Both the position numbers and the translations under genes were made by a program. A stretch of 64,000 nt of DNA, from positions 57,007 through 121,006 of the forward strand of contig NZ_AUCD01000001.1 of the NCBI RefSeq assembly GCF_000429585.1, in the 5' to 3' direction. This DNA is from Atopococcus tabaci DSM 17538. GTDB taxonomy: Bacteria; Bacillota; Bacilli; Lactobacillales; Carnobacteriaceae_A. Numbering within the stretch: the stretch's first letter is position 1; each line of letters starts with the position of its first letter. Below the pieces are notes generated by a model, which worked only from the letters and a program-made list of their open reading frames with translations, ran no database searches and was not told where the DNA came from. Shown in pieces: positions 52,925 to 63,411 of this stretch.

Positions 52925-55183
52925 ATGGAGGAAGTAAAAAGTTTAAACGTATTTGAAGAAGCTTGGAGTGGGTTTAAAGGGAAAGTATGGAAATCTGAAA
53001 TTGATGTCCGAGATTTCATCCAACACAATTACACCCCTTATGAAGGGGACGAAACGTTCCTTGAAGGACCGACTCAAGAGACAAAAGAGTTATGGGACCA
53101 AGTGATGGAGTTGAATAGCCAGGAGTACAAAGCCGGTGGTGTGTTGGACATGGACACCAAAGTGGTTTCTACCATCACTTCACACGGTCCAGGTTATCTG
53201 AATAAAGAAAAAGAACAAGTCGTCGGATTCCAGACAGATCAGCCGTTCAAACGTTCCTTGCAGCCATTTGGCGGAATCCGAATGAGCGAATTGTCTGCGG
53301 AATCATACGGATATGAAATCGACCCGGAAGTCTCACACATCTTCCGTGAGTACAGAAAGACGCACAACCAAGGGGTATTTGACGCTTATACGCCCGAAAT
53401 GCGCGCCGCACGTCGCAGCGGGGTCATTACGGGGCTGCCGGATGCATACGGCCGTGGACGCATCATCGGGGACTACCGTCGTGTGGCTCTTTACGGGGTG
53501 GACTACCTGATCAAAGAAAAAATCCACGACAAGGACAATACTGACAGCGGGGTCATGAATGAAGAAGTGATTCGCGCCCGCGAAGAGTTGAGTGACCAAC
53601 TGGTGGCTTTAAATGAATTAAAAGAACTGGGCCAAATTTACGGGTTTGATATTTCAAAACCGACTAAAAACGCGAAAGAAGCGTTCCAATGGCTCTACTT
53701 AGGTTACTTGGCTGCAATCAAACAACAAAACGGAGCCGCTATGTCGCTGGGACGCACCTCGACTTTTCTGGATATTTATATCGAACGTGATTTGAAAAAG
53801 GGTGTATTAACGGAAGAAGAGGCACAAGAAATTGTCGATCACTTTGTGATGAAGCTGCGCTTGGTGAAATTCGCACGGACACCGGAGTACAACGAATTGT
53901 TTTCAGGGGATCCGACTTGGGTCACAGAAAGTATCGGCGGAGTCGGCCTTGATGGACGCCATATGGTCACCAAAAACAGTTTCCGCTTCCTCCATACATT
54001 GTCCAACTTGGGGCCGGCGCCGGAGCCGAACTTGACCGTTTTGTGGTCCACTCAATTGCCCGCTAACTTCAAACGTTATTGTGCAAAAATGTCGATCGAA
54101 ACAAGCGCCATTCAATACGAAAACGACGACATCATGCGTCCGGAATGGGGAGATGATTACGGAATCGCCTGCTGTGTGTCTGCGATGGCCATCGGAAAAC
54201 AAATGCAGTTCTTCGGTGCACGGGCCAACTTGGCGAAAGCTCTGTTGTATGCCATTAACGGCGGCGTAGATGAAAAGTCTAAAGCCCAAGTGGCTCCGAA
54301 GTACCAGCCAATCACTTCTGAATATTTGGATTACGATGAAGTGATCGAAAAATACAACAATATTTTGGAGTGGCTCGCTTCCCTCTACATCAACACATTG
54401 AATATCATCCATTACATGCACGATAAATACAGTTACGAAAGCATTGAGATGGCGCTCCACGATACAGAAGTGAAACGGACAATGGCAACCGGTATAGCCG
54501 GATTCTCAGTCGCCGTTGACTCTTTGTCCGCTATCAAACACGCGAAAGTGAAAGTGATTCGTGACGAAACAGGTTTGGCAGTGGATTACGAGATTGAGGG
54601 CGATTATCCTAAATACGGGAACAACGACAACCGTGTTGACGACATTGCGGTCAACTTGTTGAAAACCTTTATGACAAAAGTGAAGAAAAACCCAACTTAT
54701 CGGAACGCGCTCCATACCACGTCTATTTTGACCATCACATCAAACGTGGTATACGGGAAGAAAACCGGAAATACACCGGATGGACGACGGGAGGGAATCC
54801 CGTTTGCCCCGGGAGCAAACCCGCTGCATGGAAGAGACACACATGGTGCTCTGGCCAGTTTGAATTCGGTGGCGAAACTTCCATATGCGTATTCGCTGGA
54901 TGGAATTTCAAATACATTCTCCATTGTGCCAAAAGCGCTTGGGAAAGACGAAGAGGTTCAAAAACAGAACTTGGCCAATATGTTGGATGGCTATGTCAAA
55001 AAAGGCGGCCATCATCTCAACGTGAACGCGTTGAACCGGGACATGTTAGTGGATGCGATGGAACATCCGGAAGAATACCCGCAGTTGACGATTCGGGTGT
55101 CCGGTTACGCGGTCAACTTCATTAAGCTGACAAGAGAACAACAGATGGACGTCATCAACCGTACCTTCCATGAAAGCATGTAA
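52925..55183 (+). CDS. pflB: Pyruvate formate-lyase
   Basis: A 752-residue glycyl-radical enzyme converting pyruvate and CoA to acetyl-CoA and formate under anaerobic conditions. The catalytic Cys416-Cys417 pair is in GIACCVSAM and the radical-bearing Gly727 is in RVSGYAVNF near the C-terminus. GAGGAGGCG precedes the ATG. pflA, encoding the activase, follows after 166 bp with a possible terminator between. The presence of PFL fits a facultative fermenter. Confidence 0.97.
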   Translation: MEEVKSLNVFEEAWSGFKGKVWKSEIDVRDFIQHNYTPYEGDETFLEGPTQETKELWDQVMELNSQEYKAGGVLDMDTKVVSTITSHGPGYLNKEKEQVVGFQTDQPFKRSLQPFGGIRMSELSAESYGYEIDPEVSHIFREYRKTHNQGVFDAYTPEMRAARRSGVITGLPDAYGRGRIIGDYRRVALYGVDYLIKEKIHDKDNTDSGVMNEEVIRAREELSDQLVALNELKELGQIYGFDISKPTKNAKEAFQWLYLGYLAAIKQQNGAAMSLGRTSTFLDIYIERDLKKGVLTEEEAQEIVDHFVMKLRLVKFARTPEYNELFSGDPTWVTESIGGVGLDGRHMVTKNSFRFLHTLSNLGPAPEPNLTVLWSTQLPANFKRYCAKMSIETSAIQYENDDIMRPEWGDDYGIACCVSAMAIGKQMQFFGARANLAKALLYAINGGVDEKSKAQVAPKYQPITSEYLDYDEVIEKYNNILEWLASLYINTLNIIHYMHDKYSYESIEMALHDTEVKRTMATGIAGFSVAVDSLSAIKHAKVKVIRDETGLAVDYEIEGDYPKYGNNDNRVDDIAVNLLKTFMTKVKKNPTYRNALHTTSILTITSNVVYGKKTGNTPDGRREGIPFAPGANPLHGRDTHGALASLNSVAKLPYAYSLDGISNTFSIVPKALGKDEEVQKQNLANMLDGYVKKGGHHLNVNALNRDMLVDAMEHPEEYPQLTIRVSGYAVNFIKLTREQQMDVINRTFHESM

Positions 55184-55234
55184 AAGCAGAAACAACCTCG
55201 ATTTGCAGACAGCATGCTTTCCTCCAAATCACAG

Positions 55235-55270
55235 GCAGAAGACGGATCTCCTCCGTCTTTCTGCTTCTTA
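55235..55270 (+). terminator. Possible attenuating hairpin between pflB and pflA
   Basis: GCAGAAGACGGA (55235-55246) pairs with TCCGTCTTTCTGC with one bulge. The T run is poor, so read-through into pflA is likely. Confidence 0.55.
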
Positions 55271-55349
55271 TGAAAGGAAGAAATGCATCTGTTTTTTCTT
55301 TTCATAAGAAATGAAAGCAGTCAGGACACTGCGTAAAGGAGAATGACCA

Positions 55350-56111
55350 ATGACCGATCAAACAATAGGGTACGTCCATTCCACAGAAAGCTTTGGATCT
55401 GTCGATGGACCGGGCATCCGCTTTGTAGCGTTTATGCAGGGATGCCGGATGCGGTGTGAATTTTGCCACAATCCCGATACATGGAATATGGGAGGCGGCA
55501 CTCCCTATACACCGGAAGAATTATTGGAAGAAGCATTAGATTATAGAGAGTACTGGGGAACCAACGGAGGCATCACGATCAGCGGGGGTGAACCGCTGCT
55601 GCATATTGATTTTTTAATTGAGCTTTTCAAACTGGCGAAAGCAGAGGGTGTCCATACGGCTTTGGATACGTGCGGCCAGCCATTTACTTACGACCAACCC
55701 TTCTTCGGCCGCTTCGAAGAATTGATGGAGTACACGGATTTGGTATTGATGGATTTGAAACACATCGATGACGAAATCCATAAGAAATATACCATGCATT
55801 CCAACAAAAGCATCTTGGATATGGCGGAATACTTATCCTCCAAAGATATTCCGATGTGGGTGCGTCATGTGTTGGTGCCGGAACGATCGGATTACGATGA
55901 CTATTTGATGCGGTTGAACCACTTTATTGAACAATTGAAAAGTGTGCATAAAGTCGAAGTGCTTCCGTACCATAAATTAGGCGTCTACAAATACGAAGCC
56001 ATGGGAATTCCATATAAATTAAAAGACATTAATCCGCCGACAAAAGAACGGGTGGATAACGCCAACCGAATTTTGCAGACAGAAAAATATGTGAAATATA
56101 AAGAACAATGA
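55350..56111 (+). CDS. pflA: Pyruvate formate-lyase activating enzyme
   Basis: A 253-residue radical SAM enzyme that installs the glycyl radical on PflB. The cluster motif is Cys32-x3-Cys36-x2-Cys39 (CRMRCEFC), and GGITISGGEPLL is the SAM-binding segment. The N-terminal STESFGSVDGPGIR is typical of PflA. AAAGGAGAATG precedes the ATG. It ends at a strong terminator, separating it from the LysR gene. Confidence 0.96.
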   Translation: MTDQTIGYVHSTESFGSVDGPGIRFVAFMQGCRMRCEFCHNPDTWNMGGGTPYTPEELLEEALDYREYWGTNGGITISGGEPLLHIDFLIELFKLAKAEGVHTALDTCGQPFTYDQPFFGRFEELMEYTDLVLMDLKHIDDEIHKKYTMHSNKSILDMAEYLSSKDIPMWVRHVLVPERSDYDDYLMRLNHFIEQLKSVHKVEVLPYHKLGVYKYEAMGIPYKLKDINPPTKERVDNANRILQTEKYVKYKEQ

Positions 56112-56117
56112 AGCATG

Positions 56118-56158
56118 AAACCAAAAAGGCACTCCTCATTGCTTTTTTGGTTTTTTTA
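56118..56158 (+). terminator. Terminator after pflA
   Basis: AAACCAAAAAGGCA pairs with TGC-TTTTTTGGTTT and continues into a T run. Confidence 0.88.
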
Positions 56159-56175
56159 GCGGAAGGAAGAGAAAA

Positions 56176-57132
56176 ATGACAGACGTAAAAAACAACATGT
56201 TTACAAACCGGACATTGGATTACTTTCTCGTTTTAGTAGAAACGATGAATTACACAAGGGCAGCAGAAAAACTGGGCATCACACAGCCGGCTTTGACCCA
56301 GCAGATAAAGAAATTGGAGCGGCAGACCGGTTCGCCCGTGTTTTACAGTTCCGGGAAAAAACTGCATCTCACACAAACCGGAAAGACCGTTTTACGCATG
56401 ACTCATGGAATTTATAACATCATTGACCGTGCCTCTGAAGAAATCCAGAAAACCTCCCACGCTGCCCAAGGACACATCCAAATAGGTGTACTGCCTTCCC
56501 TTGATGATACACTTCTCATCGAGTTCATCACCCGGTATCACAGAGAACATCCCGGCGTGACTCTGACGGTGCATACGTTGAACAGAAAAGAGATGTGGCA
56601 CCAGTTGGAGCATGACTGCATCGATTTGGCCGTGATGTACCTTCCGGATTCCATCATCCAAAGCTGGGCAGCGTATGATTCGTACCCTCTACTGACCGAT
56701 GAGTTGCTTTATGTGGATCCGCAGAGAAATTTAGATGAAACGGGTGCCGTGTCGTTGTGTGAAATCGGATGGGACACGTTGGCTTTGTTTCCGGAAACTT
56801 GTTACGTGCATTATGCCTTGAAAGAAGCATTCTCGAAAAATATGTTGGATTTTCCACGTGCAGCTGTGCACCTCTCTACAGCCGATCAATTGCTTCGGTT
56901 TAGTGCGGCATCCGGTTATTGCACCGTACTGCCCAGAACGTTTATCGAAAATAACCGGCCGAAATTCAAAAAGAATGCTGTTTCTTTTAAGGAACCGATT
57001 GAATTTCAGCAAGCTTTCGTATATCGTAAAGATAAGCTGCTTATTCCCCGCATTGACGTTTTCTTCCATTCGTTTAAACAGTATCTGTCAGAACAGATAG
57101 AGAGTTGTTCTTTAGTCGATACATATATGTGA
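56176..57132 (+). CDS. LysR-family transcriptional regulator
   Basis: A 318-residue LysR regulator. The N-terminal winged helix-turn-helix (about 13-72, LVETMNYTRAAEKLGITQPALTQQIKKLE) is standard, followed by a linker helix and a periplasmic-binding-like effector domain (about 100-300, IQIGVLPSLDDTLLIEF). The effector is unknown. The usual divergent target gene is absent: it lies co-oriented after pflA and before ppaC, so its regulon cannot be inferred from position. GGAAGGAAGAG precedes the ATG. Confidence 0.9.
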   Translation: MTDVKNNMFTNRTLDYFLVLVETMNYTRAAEKLGITQPALTQQIKKLERQTGSPVFYSSGKKLHLTQTGKTVLRMTHGIYNIIDRASEEIQKTSHAAQGHIQIGVLPSLDDTLLIEFITRYHREHPGVTLTVHTLNRKEMWHQLEHDCIDLAVMYLPDSIIQSWAAYDSYPLLTDELLYVDPQRNLDETGAVSLCEIGWDTLALFPETCYVHYALKEAFSKNMLDFPRAAVHLSTADQLLRFSAASGYCTVLPRTFIENNRPKFKKNAVSFKEPIEFQQAFVYRKDKLLIPRIDVFFHSFKQYLSEQIESCSLVDTYM

Positions 57133-57198
57133 AAAGCGGATGCTGGAGAAAGGGCGAGGATCAGCTGAACTTATTCGAATACAAAAGGAGAATCTTTT

Positions 57199-58134
57199 AT
57201 GGGAAAAGTGCTCGTCTTTGGTCATAAAAATCCAGATACAGATGCTGTCACCTCAGCGATTTCTTATGCATATTTGCAACAACAATTAGGAGTGGATGCC
57301 GAGGCAGTTGCTCTAGGAGAGGTTGGAGAAGAAACGGCCTATGCGTTGGATTACTTCAATACACAAGCTCCCCGCGTGATTGAAACAGCCGCTAATGAAG
57401 CCGAACAAGTGATGCTGGTGGATCACAACGAATTCCAACAAAGTGTTTCCGACATTGAAGAAGTTACGGTTCTTTCGGTTGTGGACCATCACCGGATCGC
57501 CAACTTCCACACAGCTGATCCGCTGCACTACCGCGCAGAACCAGTGGGATGCACCAACACGATTATTTTGAAAATGTTCAAAGAAAACCAAGTGGACATT
57601 CCGAAAGACATCGCCGGGTTGATGCTGTCAGCGATTATTTCTGACAGCTTGTTGTTCAAATCCCCTACCTGCACGGAACAAGACATCAAAGCGGCAAAAG
57701 AACTGGCTGAGATTGCAGAAGTAGATTTGGAAAGCTATGGCTTGGACATGTTGAAAGCCGGAACCAACACAGGCGACAAAACTGCAGAAGAGTTGCTCGA
57801 GGGCGACGCCAAAACATTCCCTATGGGCAGCAAATCCGTTCGTATCGGTCAAGTCAACGTAGTGGATGTCAACGACGTTCTTTCCAGAAAAGCAGAATTG
57901 GTGAAAGAGATGGAACGCCTTTGCTTGGAAAACAAATACGACTTGTATGTGTTGCTGATTACCAACATCTTGGAAAGCAACTCAGAAGCGTTGGTTTCTG
58001 GCAACCCAATCAAAGCGGTGGAAGAAGCATTCGGAAAAGAAATTACCGACAGTCAACTCCCACTTTCAGGTGTGGTTTCCCGTAAAAAACAAGTGGTTCC
58101 CAACTTGACAGAAGTATTGGAAAAATACGAATAA
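57199..58134 (+). CDS. ppaC: Manganese-dependent inorganic pyrophosphatase (family II)
   Basis: A 311-residue DHH/DHHA2 phosphoesterase hydrolysing pyrophosphate. The metal ligands are in [23 protein letters not shown] and [10 protein letters not shown]; the C-terminal DHHA2 domain has the [10 protein letters not shown] substrate-binding motif. The length is typical and there are no CBS inserts. AAAGGAG precedes the ATG. A bidirectional terminator separates it from the convergent lysine operon. Confidence 0.97.
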   Translation: MGKVLVFGHKNPDTDAVTSAISYAYLQQQLGVDAEAVALGEVGEETAYALDYFNTQAPRVIETAANEAEQVMLVDHNEFQQSVSDIEEVTVLSVVDHHRIANFHTADPLHYRAEPVGCTNTIILKMFKENQVDIPKDIAGLMLSAIISDSLLFKSPTCTEQDIKAAKELAEIAEVDLESYGLDMLKAGTNTGDKTAEELLEGDAKTFPMGSKSVRIGQVNVVDVNDVLSRKAELVKEMERLCLENKYDLYVLLITNILESNSEALVSGNPIKAVEEAFGKEITDSQLPLSGVVSRKKQVVPNLTEVLEKYE

Positions 58135-58140
58135 AACCAG

Positions 58141-58182
58141 AAAAAAGACCTTCGCCGGTACTCGGACGAAGGTCTTTTTTTG
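58141..58182. terminator. Bidirectional terminator between ppaC and lysA
   Basis: AAAAAAGACCTTCG pairs with CGAAGGTCTTTTTT, ending both converging transcripts. Confidence 0.92.
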
Positions 58183-58212
58183 TCTTTGCGTTAGCGATAT
58201 GCGAGTGCGTTC

Positions 58213-59478
58213 TTACATCACGTCATTGGCAACCAGATCTTCAAACGATTGCCGCTTGATGACCAGACGATGCTGCCCGTCTTTTACGAAAACAACAGCC
58301 GGCTTGCGCATTTGATTGTAGTTGCTGGCCATGGAGTAATGATACGCTCCTGTTGCCAATACACACAATAAATCGCCTGCTTCCACATGCGGAAGAGAGA
58401 TGTCTTTTGCGATGATGTCTCCGGACTCACATAATTTTCCAGCGATGGTTGTGCGGATCAACTGATCCTCTGTGCGCCGGTTAGCCAACTTCACAGTATA
58501 CTTGGCGTCATACAAGGAAGTGCGGATATTGTCGCTCATCCCACCATCTATGGAAACGTAGGTATTGGTATTTGGAATATCTTTGATCGTTCCCACTGTG
58601 TACAACGTGATGCCGGCTTCTCCCACGATCGCTCTTCCTGGTTCCATCATCAACTCAGGAAGAGGGTAATCAACTTCTTCACATACAGAGCGCAATGTAT
58701 CGGTGATTTCTTTGATTGCATCTTCAATCGGGTAGCGCACGTCTTCATCGGTATACTGGATGCTGAACCCGCCGCCGATATTGAGTTTCTCGATGTGGAT
58801 GTCATGGTCGTTCAGCCAGTGAATGACTTTTTTAATCGTGGCGGTCGTGCCTTCGGTGCCAAAAATTTGCGAACCGATATGGAAGTGAATGCCTTTCAAG
58901 TTCAGATGCCGAGAAGCTTCTATTTTACGGATGCCTTTCAACGCCAATCCATGGAGGAGGCTTAAACCGAACTTGGAGTCTTCCTGACCGGTTTGGATGA
59001 ATTCGTGAGTGTGAGCCTCCACACCTGGGTTCACACGCAACAGGACATCCACAGGCCCATTTGCCAAAGCGTCAATTCGGTCCACTTCGCTCAAGGAGTC
59101 AACGACGAACAACCCGATGCCGGCTTCTAAAGCGTAGCGGATCTCTTCATTGGTTTTGTTGTTCCCATGGAAGTGGATGTGTTCGGCAGGGAATCCTGCT
59201 TTCAATGCGGTATACAGTTCACCGTCACTGACGACATCGAGTCCCATGTTTTCTTCGTTCATGATTCGGAACAGCTGGATGGAACTGAACGCTTTGCTGG
59301 CATAGGAAACCGTGTACTCGACACCGCTGTTTTTGAGCGACTGATGGAAGCGACGGCATTGGTTTCTTATGTGGTTTTCGTCATAAACAAACAAAGGCGT
59401 GCCGTAAGTTTCTTGCAGTTCCGTCAACGGGATGTCTTGGAGTGCTAATTGATTGTGTTCATTGTAAGTTAAATCCAT
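58213..59478 (-). CDS. lysA: Diaminopimelate decarboxylase
   Basis: A 421-residue PLP enzyme of the alanine-racemase fold converting meso-diaminopimelate to lysine. The PLP Lys is in SYASKAFSS. The HIGSQIFG, GGGFSIQY and EPGRAIVGEAG motifs bind the cofactor phosphate, and CESGDIIAKD supplies the second-subunit Cys-Glu pair. The last gene of the minus-strand lysine operon, 18 bp after dapB, with GAGGCA as a weak ribosome site. Confidence 0.95.
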   Translation of the reverse strand: MDLTYNEHNQLALQDIPLTELQETYGTPLFVYDENHIRNQCRRFHQSLKNSGVEYTVSYASKAFSSIQLFRIMNEENMGLDVVSDGELYTALKAGFPAEHIHFHGNNKTNEEIRYALEAGIGLFVVDSLSEVDRIDALANGPVDVLLRVNPGVEAHTHEFIQTGQEDSKFGLSLLHGLALKGIRKIEASRHLNLKGIHFHIGSQIFGTEGTTATIKKVIHWLNDHDIHIEKLNIGGGFSIQYTDEDVRYPIEDAIKEITDTLRSVCEEVDYPLPELMMEPGRAIVGEAGITLYTVGTIKDIPNTNTYVSIDGGMSDNIRTSLYDAKYTVKLANRRTEDQLIRTTIAGKLCESGDIIAKDISLPHVEAGDLLCVLATGAYHYSMASNYNQMRKPAVVFVKDGQHRLVIKRQSFEDLVANDVM

Positions 59479-59496
59479 CGTATGCCTCGTTTCTTC

Positions 59497-60228
59497 TTAA
59501 TTGTTGTCAAATGATTCAAAGGTATAATACCCGTTTGGTTGGTTCACCAGTTTTTCCGCCACATCTAAAGCACCGTTGGCAAAAATATCTTTTGATTGAG
59601 CTTCATGGATGATGGAGATGGTTTCGTCGTGTCCTGCATAAAGGACTTCGTGTTTTCCGACGATGGTCCCTCCGCGGATGGCATGGACACCGATTTCGTT
59701 TTGGTCTCTTTTTTCATGTTTCTCATGGCGGTCATAAACCGGGTGGTTGTCTTGACGTTTCTCCAAAACCGCATCTAACAGCTTATTCAATGTCCCGCTT
59801 GGCGCATCCACTTTTTGATTGTGGTGGCTCTCAACGAGTTCAATGTCAAAAGAAGAAAGAAGCGGGGTGGCGAACCGGACCAATTCTGTCAAGACGTGAA
59901 CCCCATAACTCATATTCGCGCTGAAAAAGACCGGCTGCGTCTGTGCTTTTTTATTCATCAATGCTTCCATTTCTTCTTTATCCCCCGTTGTGGCGATGAC
60001 CAGCGGAAGAGAGAGAGAAGATTGCAGCATTTCTTTTGTCCAGGAGGGATGAGAGAAATCAATGACAACATCCGCATCCGGAAGATCCTCAAAAGAATGG
60101 TAGAGAGGGTAGGGAGCCGATCCCATTCCTTCCTTCATCAATACACCAACAATCGTATACCCCTTTTTCTCAGCGAGAGCCGCAACGCGTTGGTTCATTG
60201 CTCCATAACCAGATAATAAAATATTCAT
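59497..60228 (-). CDS. dapB: 4-hydroxy-tetrahydrodipicolinate reductase
   Basis: A 243-residue NAD(P)H-dependent reductase. The nucleotide loop is the short GYGAMNQRVA form seen in staphylococcal DapB rather than the E. coli GxxGRMG type. The substrate motif SHHNQKVDAPSGT with catalytic His and Lys is intact, as is HAIRGGTIVGKHEV. It is shorter than the 270-residue E. coli enzyme. GGGAGG inside the dapA 3' end precedes the ATG, and the gap to dapA is only 5 bp. Confidence 0.94.
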   Translation of the reverse strand: MNILLSGYGAMNQRVAALAEKKGYTIVGVLMKEGMGSAPYPLYHSFEDLPDADVVIDFSHPSWTKEMLQSSLSLPLVIATTGDKEEMEALMNKKAQTQPVFFSANMSYGVHVLTELVRFATPLLSSFDIELVESHHNQKVDAPSGTLNKLLDAVLEKRQDNHPVYDRHEKHEKRDQNEIGVHAIRGGTIVGKHEVLYAGHDETISIIHEAQSKDIFANGALDVAEKLVNQPNGYYTFESFDNN

Positions 60229-60233
60229 ATTGA

Positions 60234-61115
60234 CTAATTTCCTCCCCGTACGTGATTGAAGGCATCAATCAACTGTTGTTGTTTGCTATCTTCTAACGGA
60301 ACCAAAGGCAGACGCAGTTCATAGGTCCCGTATCCAAGATGAGAAGTAAGAACTTTGATTGGAATTGGGTTCACATCCATACTCAATGCATCCACAAGAG
60401 GGTAAAGATGGTAGTGCAGTTTTTGTGCTTTGGTTACGTTCGTCAGGCTGGCTTCATACAGTTCCACATATTCTTTCGGAAGCGCGTTTGCGGCTACAGA
60501 AATGATGCCGTCTCCGCCAAGTGACATGAATGGAAGGAAGGAATCATCATTTCCGCTGTACATCGCAAAAGAGTCATCCGTCAACAATTTTACTTGAGAC
60601 AAGTAGTTCATATCACCAGTCGCGTCTTTCAACCCAACGATCCGCGGGTGCTTACTTAATTCCGCAACGGTTTCGGGAGCGATGGTCATGCCGGTACGGG
60701 CCGGTACGTTATAGAGGATGATAGGTAGGTTGGTTTCATCTGCAATAGCAGTGAAATGCGCAATCAGCCCTTTCTGACTTGTTTTATTGTAGTACGGAGT
60801 GATCAACAGCAAACCATCCACGCCTAAACCTTCCGCTTCTTTGGATGCTGCGATGGAGTGGGCTGTGTTATTTGATCCGGTTCCGGCAATGACAGGAATC
60901 TTTCCGTCGGCCGTTTTTACCGCAATTTTTAACAATTCTGTTTTCTCTTCGTCTGTCAGGGTGGATGACTCTCCTGTGGTTCCGTTCACTACCAAACTGT
61001 GGGAACCTTGTTCGATCAAGAATTTCAAGTGATTGCGGAAAGCTTCGTAATCAACTGCACCTTGTTGGAAAGGAGCGGTTACGGCAACGCCGATACCTTT
61101 GAATAAGTGGGACAT
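60234..61115 (-). CDS. dapA: 4-hydroxy-tetrahydrodipicolinate synthase
   Basis: A 293-residue TIM-barrel aldolase condensing pyruvate and aspartate semialdehyde. NGTTGESSTLTDEE, the Tyr of LYNVPARTGM and the Schiff-base Lys of VGLKDATGDM are all present. It lies 10 bp after asd and 5 bp before dapB in one transcript. Confidence 0.96.
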   Translation of the reverse strand: MSHLFKGIGVAVTAPFQQGAVDYEAFRNHLKFLIEQGSHSLVVNGTTGESSTLTDEEKTELLKIAVKTADGKIPVIAGTGSNNTAHSIAASKEAEGLGVDGLLLITPYYNKTSQKGLIAHFTAIADETNLPIILYNVPARTGMTIAPETVAELSKHPRIVGLKDATGDMNYLSQVKLLTDDSFAMYSGNDDSFLPFMSLGGDGIISVAANALPKEYVELYEASLTNVTKAQKLHYHLYPLVDALSMDVNPIPIKVLTSHLGYGTYELRLPLVPLEDSKQQQLIDAFNHVRGGN

Positions 61116-61125
61116 AGTAAAATCC

Positions 61126-62112
61126 TCATTTCTGTTTGATTTTTAGTACTTGTTCTAAGATTTGAACCGTATTTAAAGCTGCACCTTTCAGCAAGTTGTC
61201 GCTTGTTACCCATAGATGGAAGCTGTTTGGCAGTGTGTCGTCTTGGCGGATGCGGCCGACGAAAATTTCCTCTTTTCCAGCAGCGGTAAGCGGCATCGGG
61301 TAGACGTTGTTCTGCGGGTCGTCCTGCAATACCACATACGGGCTTTTTTCAAACAATTCTTGAATTTCTTTTACTGAAGCTTCTTTATTAAGCGTCACAT
61401 TGATGGCCACCGCATGGGAGTTTTCCACGGGTACGCGGACACAAGTGGCGGTTACTTTCAAATCTGGTTTGTTTAAGATTTTCCGAGTTTCCAAAACCAT
61501 TTTTTGTTCCTCTTTCGTATACCCGTCTTCCAAGAACACATCTATATGCGGGATGACGTTATTGTAAATAGGATACGGGTAGTTGACAGGTTTTTCTCCA
61601 CGCTCGCCGCGTTTCAAGTCTTCAATGCCTTTAACGCCTGACCCGGAGACCGATTGATAAGTGGTGTAGGCCACACGTTCAATTCCAAATGCCTGCTCCA
61701 GAATGTTCAACGGTCCCACAGCCTGCGTGGTGGAGCAGTTAGGGTTGGCGATGATGCCTCGTTTAAAGGACGGCTGGTTGACTTCAGGGACAACCAAATC
61801 GATTTCCGGATCCATACGAAACGCATTTGAATTGTCGATGACTACTGCGCCGTGTTGTTCGAAAATAGGGGAGAAGGCGGAACTGATGCCGCTGCCTGCA
61901 GACATCAATATGTAATCAAACGATTGGGCGGCTTTTTCCTCGGTCAATTCTTCAACGATGTATGTTTTACCTTTTACTTCAACTTCTTTTCCAGCAGAAC
62001 GTTCGGAAGAAAACAACACCAACTCATCAAAAGGGATGTTTTTCTTTTCCAACAGCTCCAACATGTTCTGACCGACAAGGCCGGTTGCTCCGACTACAGC
62101 TAATTTAGTCAT
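61126..62112 (-). CDS. asd: Aspartate-semialdehyde dehydrogenase
   Basis: A 328-residue enzyme reducing aspartyl phosphate to the semialdehyde. The NADP loop is GATGLVGQNML, the catalytic Cys is in NPNCSTTQAVG, and the catalytic His is in RVPVENSHAVAINV. It lies 18 bp after lysC. Confidence 0.96.
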   Translation of the reverse strand: MTKLAVVGATGLVGQNMLELLEKKNIPFDELVLFSSERSAGKEVEVKGKTYIVEELTEEKAAQSFDYILMSAGSGISSAFSPIFEQHGAVVIDNSNAFRMDPEIDLVVPEVNQPSFKRGIIANPNCSTTQAVGPLNILEQAFGIERVAYTTYQSVSGSGVKGIEDLKRGERGEKPVNYPYPIYNNVIPHIDVFLEDGYTKEEQKMVLETRKILNKPDLKVTATCVRVPVENSHAVAINVTLNKEASVKEIQELFEKSPYVVLQDDPQNNVYPMPLTAAGKEEIFVGRIRQDDTLPNSFHLWVTSDNLLKGAALNTVQILEQVLKIKQK

Positions 62113-62130
62113 TTACTTACCTCCGTAATA

Positions 62131-63333
62131 TTATAAATTAAATGTTTTACACAGGGTGGTTACAGCTTTTTCGCCATTTTCCTCATCAATGGCATATGAG
62201 ATGCTGATTTCAGAAGTGGTGACTTGGTAGAAGGGAATGTCTGCTTCGATGAGTGTACGGAATACTTTTGAAGCCACTCCAGTCATATCACGCATACCTG
62301 CACCGATAACCGATACTTTGACGAAACCTTGTTCGGACTCGAAATAAAGATTTGGGTACTTTTCTTTCAGTACCGCGCAGAGCTCTTTTATCTTGTGTTC
62401 TTCGGTATTGGTAACCGTAAATGACAACTGCAACCCTTCATTGTTGATGATTTGAGAGATCATGTCCACGTTGATTTCATTTTCCTCTAAATGAAGAAAC
62501 AGCCGATTCATCAATTCGGTATCGTATTCTGGATAATTGAGCGTAACGTGAACCATATCTTTATCCAAAGCCACTCCCGTAACCGCTTTTTTCTCCAACA
62601 TTTCTTTTTGCGCCATAATCCATGTTCCTTTCTCCGTCGACAAGGTTTTTCCTAAATAAACAGGTATATTGTAATTATATGCTATTTCCATACTCCTTGA
62701 AGTTAAAACACCTGCACCTAAGGCACTCATTTCCATCATTTCTTCATAAGAGACATAGGGAAGGAGAGAGGCCTCAGAAAAGATACGAGGATCGGTGCTG
62801 TACACGCCGGCCACATCTGTATAAATTTCACAAGGACAGCCAAGCGATGCCGCAAGTGCCACAGCAGTGGTGTCGGAACCGCCGCGGCCAAGAGTGGTCA
62901 TTTCTCCTTGGGAATTGAACCCTTGAAAACCTGCCAAAATCAATACTTCATTTGTCTCGAATAATTCATCGATGAATTCAGTATTTACTTTAGAGATTTT
63001 GCTGTTCAAGTGATGGCCGACGGTTTCGATACCCGCTTGATAGCCGGTTAACGGGTGGGATTTCACTTGAAGATCATTCAACGTGATGGATAGATAGGAG
63101 ATGGTTTGTTGTTCACCTGTTGTCAGGAGCAACGCCAAGTCTTTTTCGTTTGGATGTTCCGTAATCTGGTTCGCTTTTTTCAAAAGGTCATCCGTTGTTT
63201 TTCCCATTGCGCTCACAACCACGACCAACTGTTCCTTTTGCGCTACGCGAGATTTGATGTAGTCGGCGATGCGCCGAATTTTCTCTAAATCCGCCACACT
63301 GGATCCGCCGAATTTCAAGACACGCCTGTTCAT
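62131..63333 (-). CDS. lysC: Aspartokinase (lysine-operon type)
   Basis: A 400-residue aspartate kinase, first step of the lysine pathway. The kinase domain starts VLKFGGSSVAD and includes TLGRGGSDTTAVALAASL and the ASLLPYVSYEEM region. Two ACT domains follow at about 260-400 (NEINVDMISQIINN; VSVIGAGMRDMTGVASKVFRTL), which usually bind lysine for feedback inhibition. The lysine riboswitch directly upstream indicates lysine control. First gene of lysC-asd-dapA-dapB-lysA. Confidence 0.94.
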   Translation of the reverse strand: MNRRVLKFGGSSVADLEKIRRIADYIKSRVAQKEQLVVVVSAMGKTTDDLLKKANQITEHPNEKDLALLLTTGEQQTISYLSITLNDLQVKSHPLTGYQAGIETVGHHLNSKISKVNTEFIDELFETNEVLILAGFQGFNSQGEMTTLGRGGSDTTAVALAASLGCPCEIYTDVAGVYSTDPRIFSEASLLPYVSYEEMMEMSALGAGVLTSRSMEIAYNYNIPVYLGKTLSTEKGTWIMAQKEMLEKKAVTGVALDKDMVHVTLNYPEYDTELMNRLFLHLEENEINVDMISQIINNEGLQLSFTVTNTEEHKIKELCAVLKEKYPNLYFESEQGFVKVSVIGAGMRDMTGVASKVFRTLIEADIPFYQVTTSEISISYAIDEENGEKAVTTLCKTFNL

Positions 63334-63362
63334 CAGAAATCAACCCTTTCAATGAGGTGCAT

Positions 63363-63399
63363 ACAAAAATAGACAAGCCCGGCTCACCGACTTGTCTAT
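63363..63399 (-). terminator. Riboswitch-controlled terminator upstream of lysC
   Basis: On the minus strand, ATAGACAAG (63399-63391) pairs with CTTGTCTAT (63377-63369), followed by five T. It is the expression platform of the lysine riboswitch. Confidence 0.88.
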
Positions 63400-63411
63400 A
63401 ATTAGCTTATT

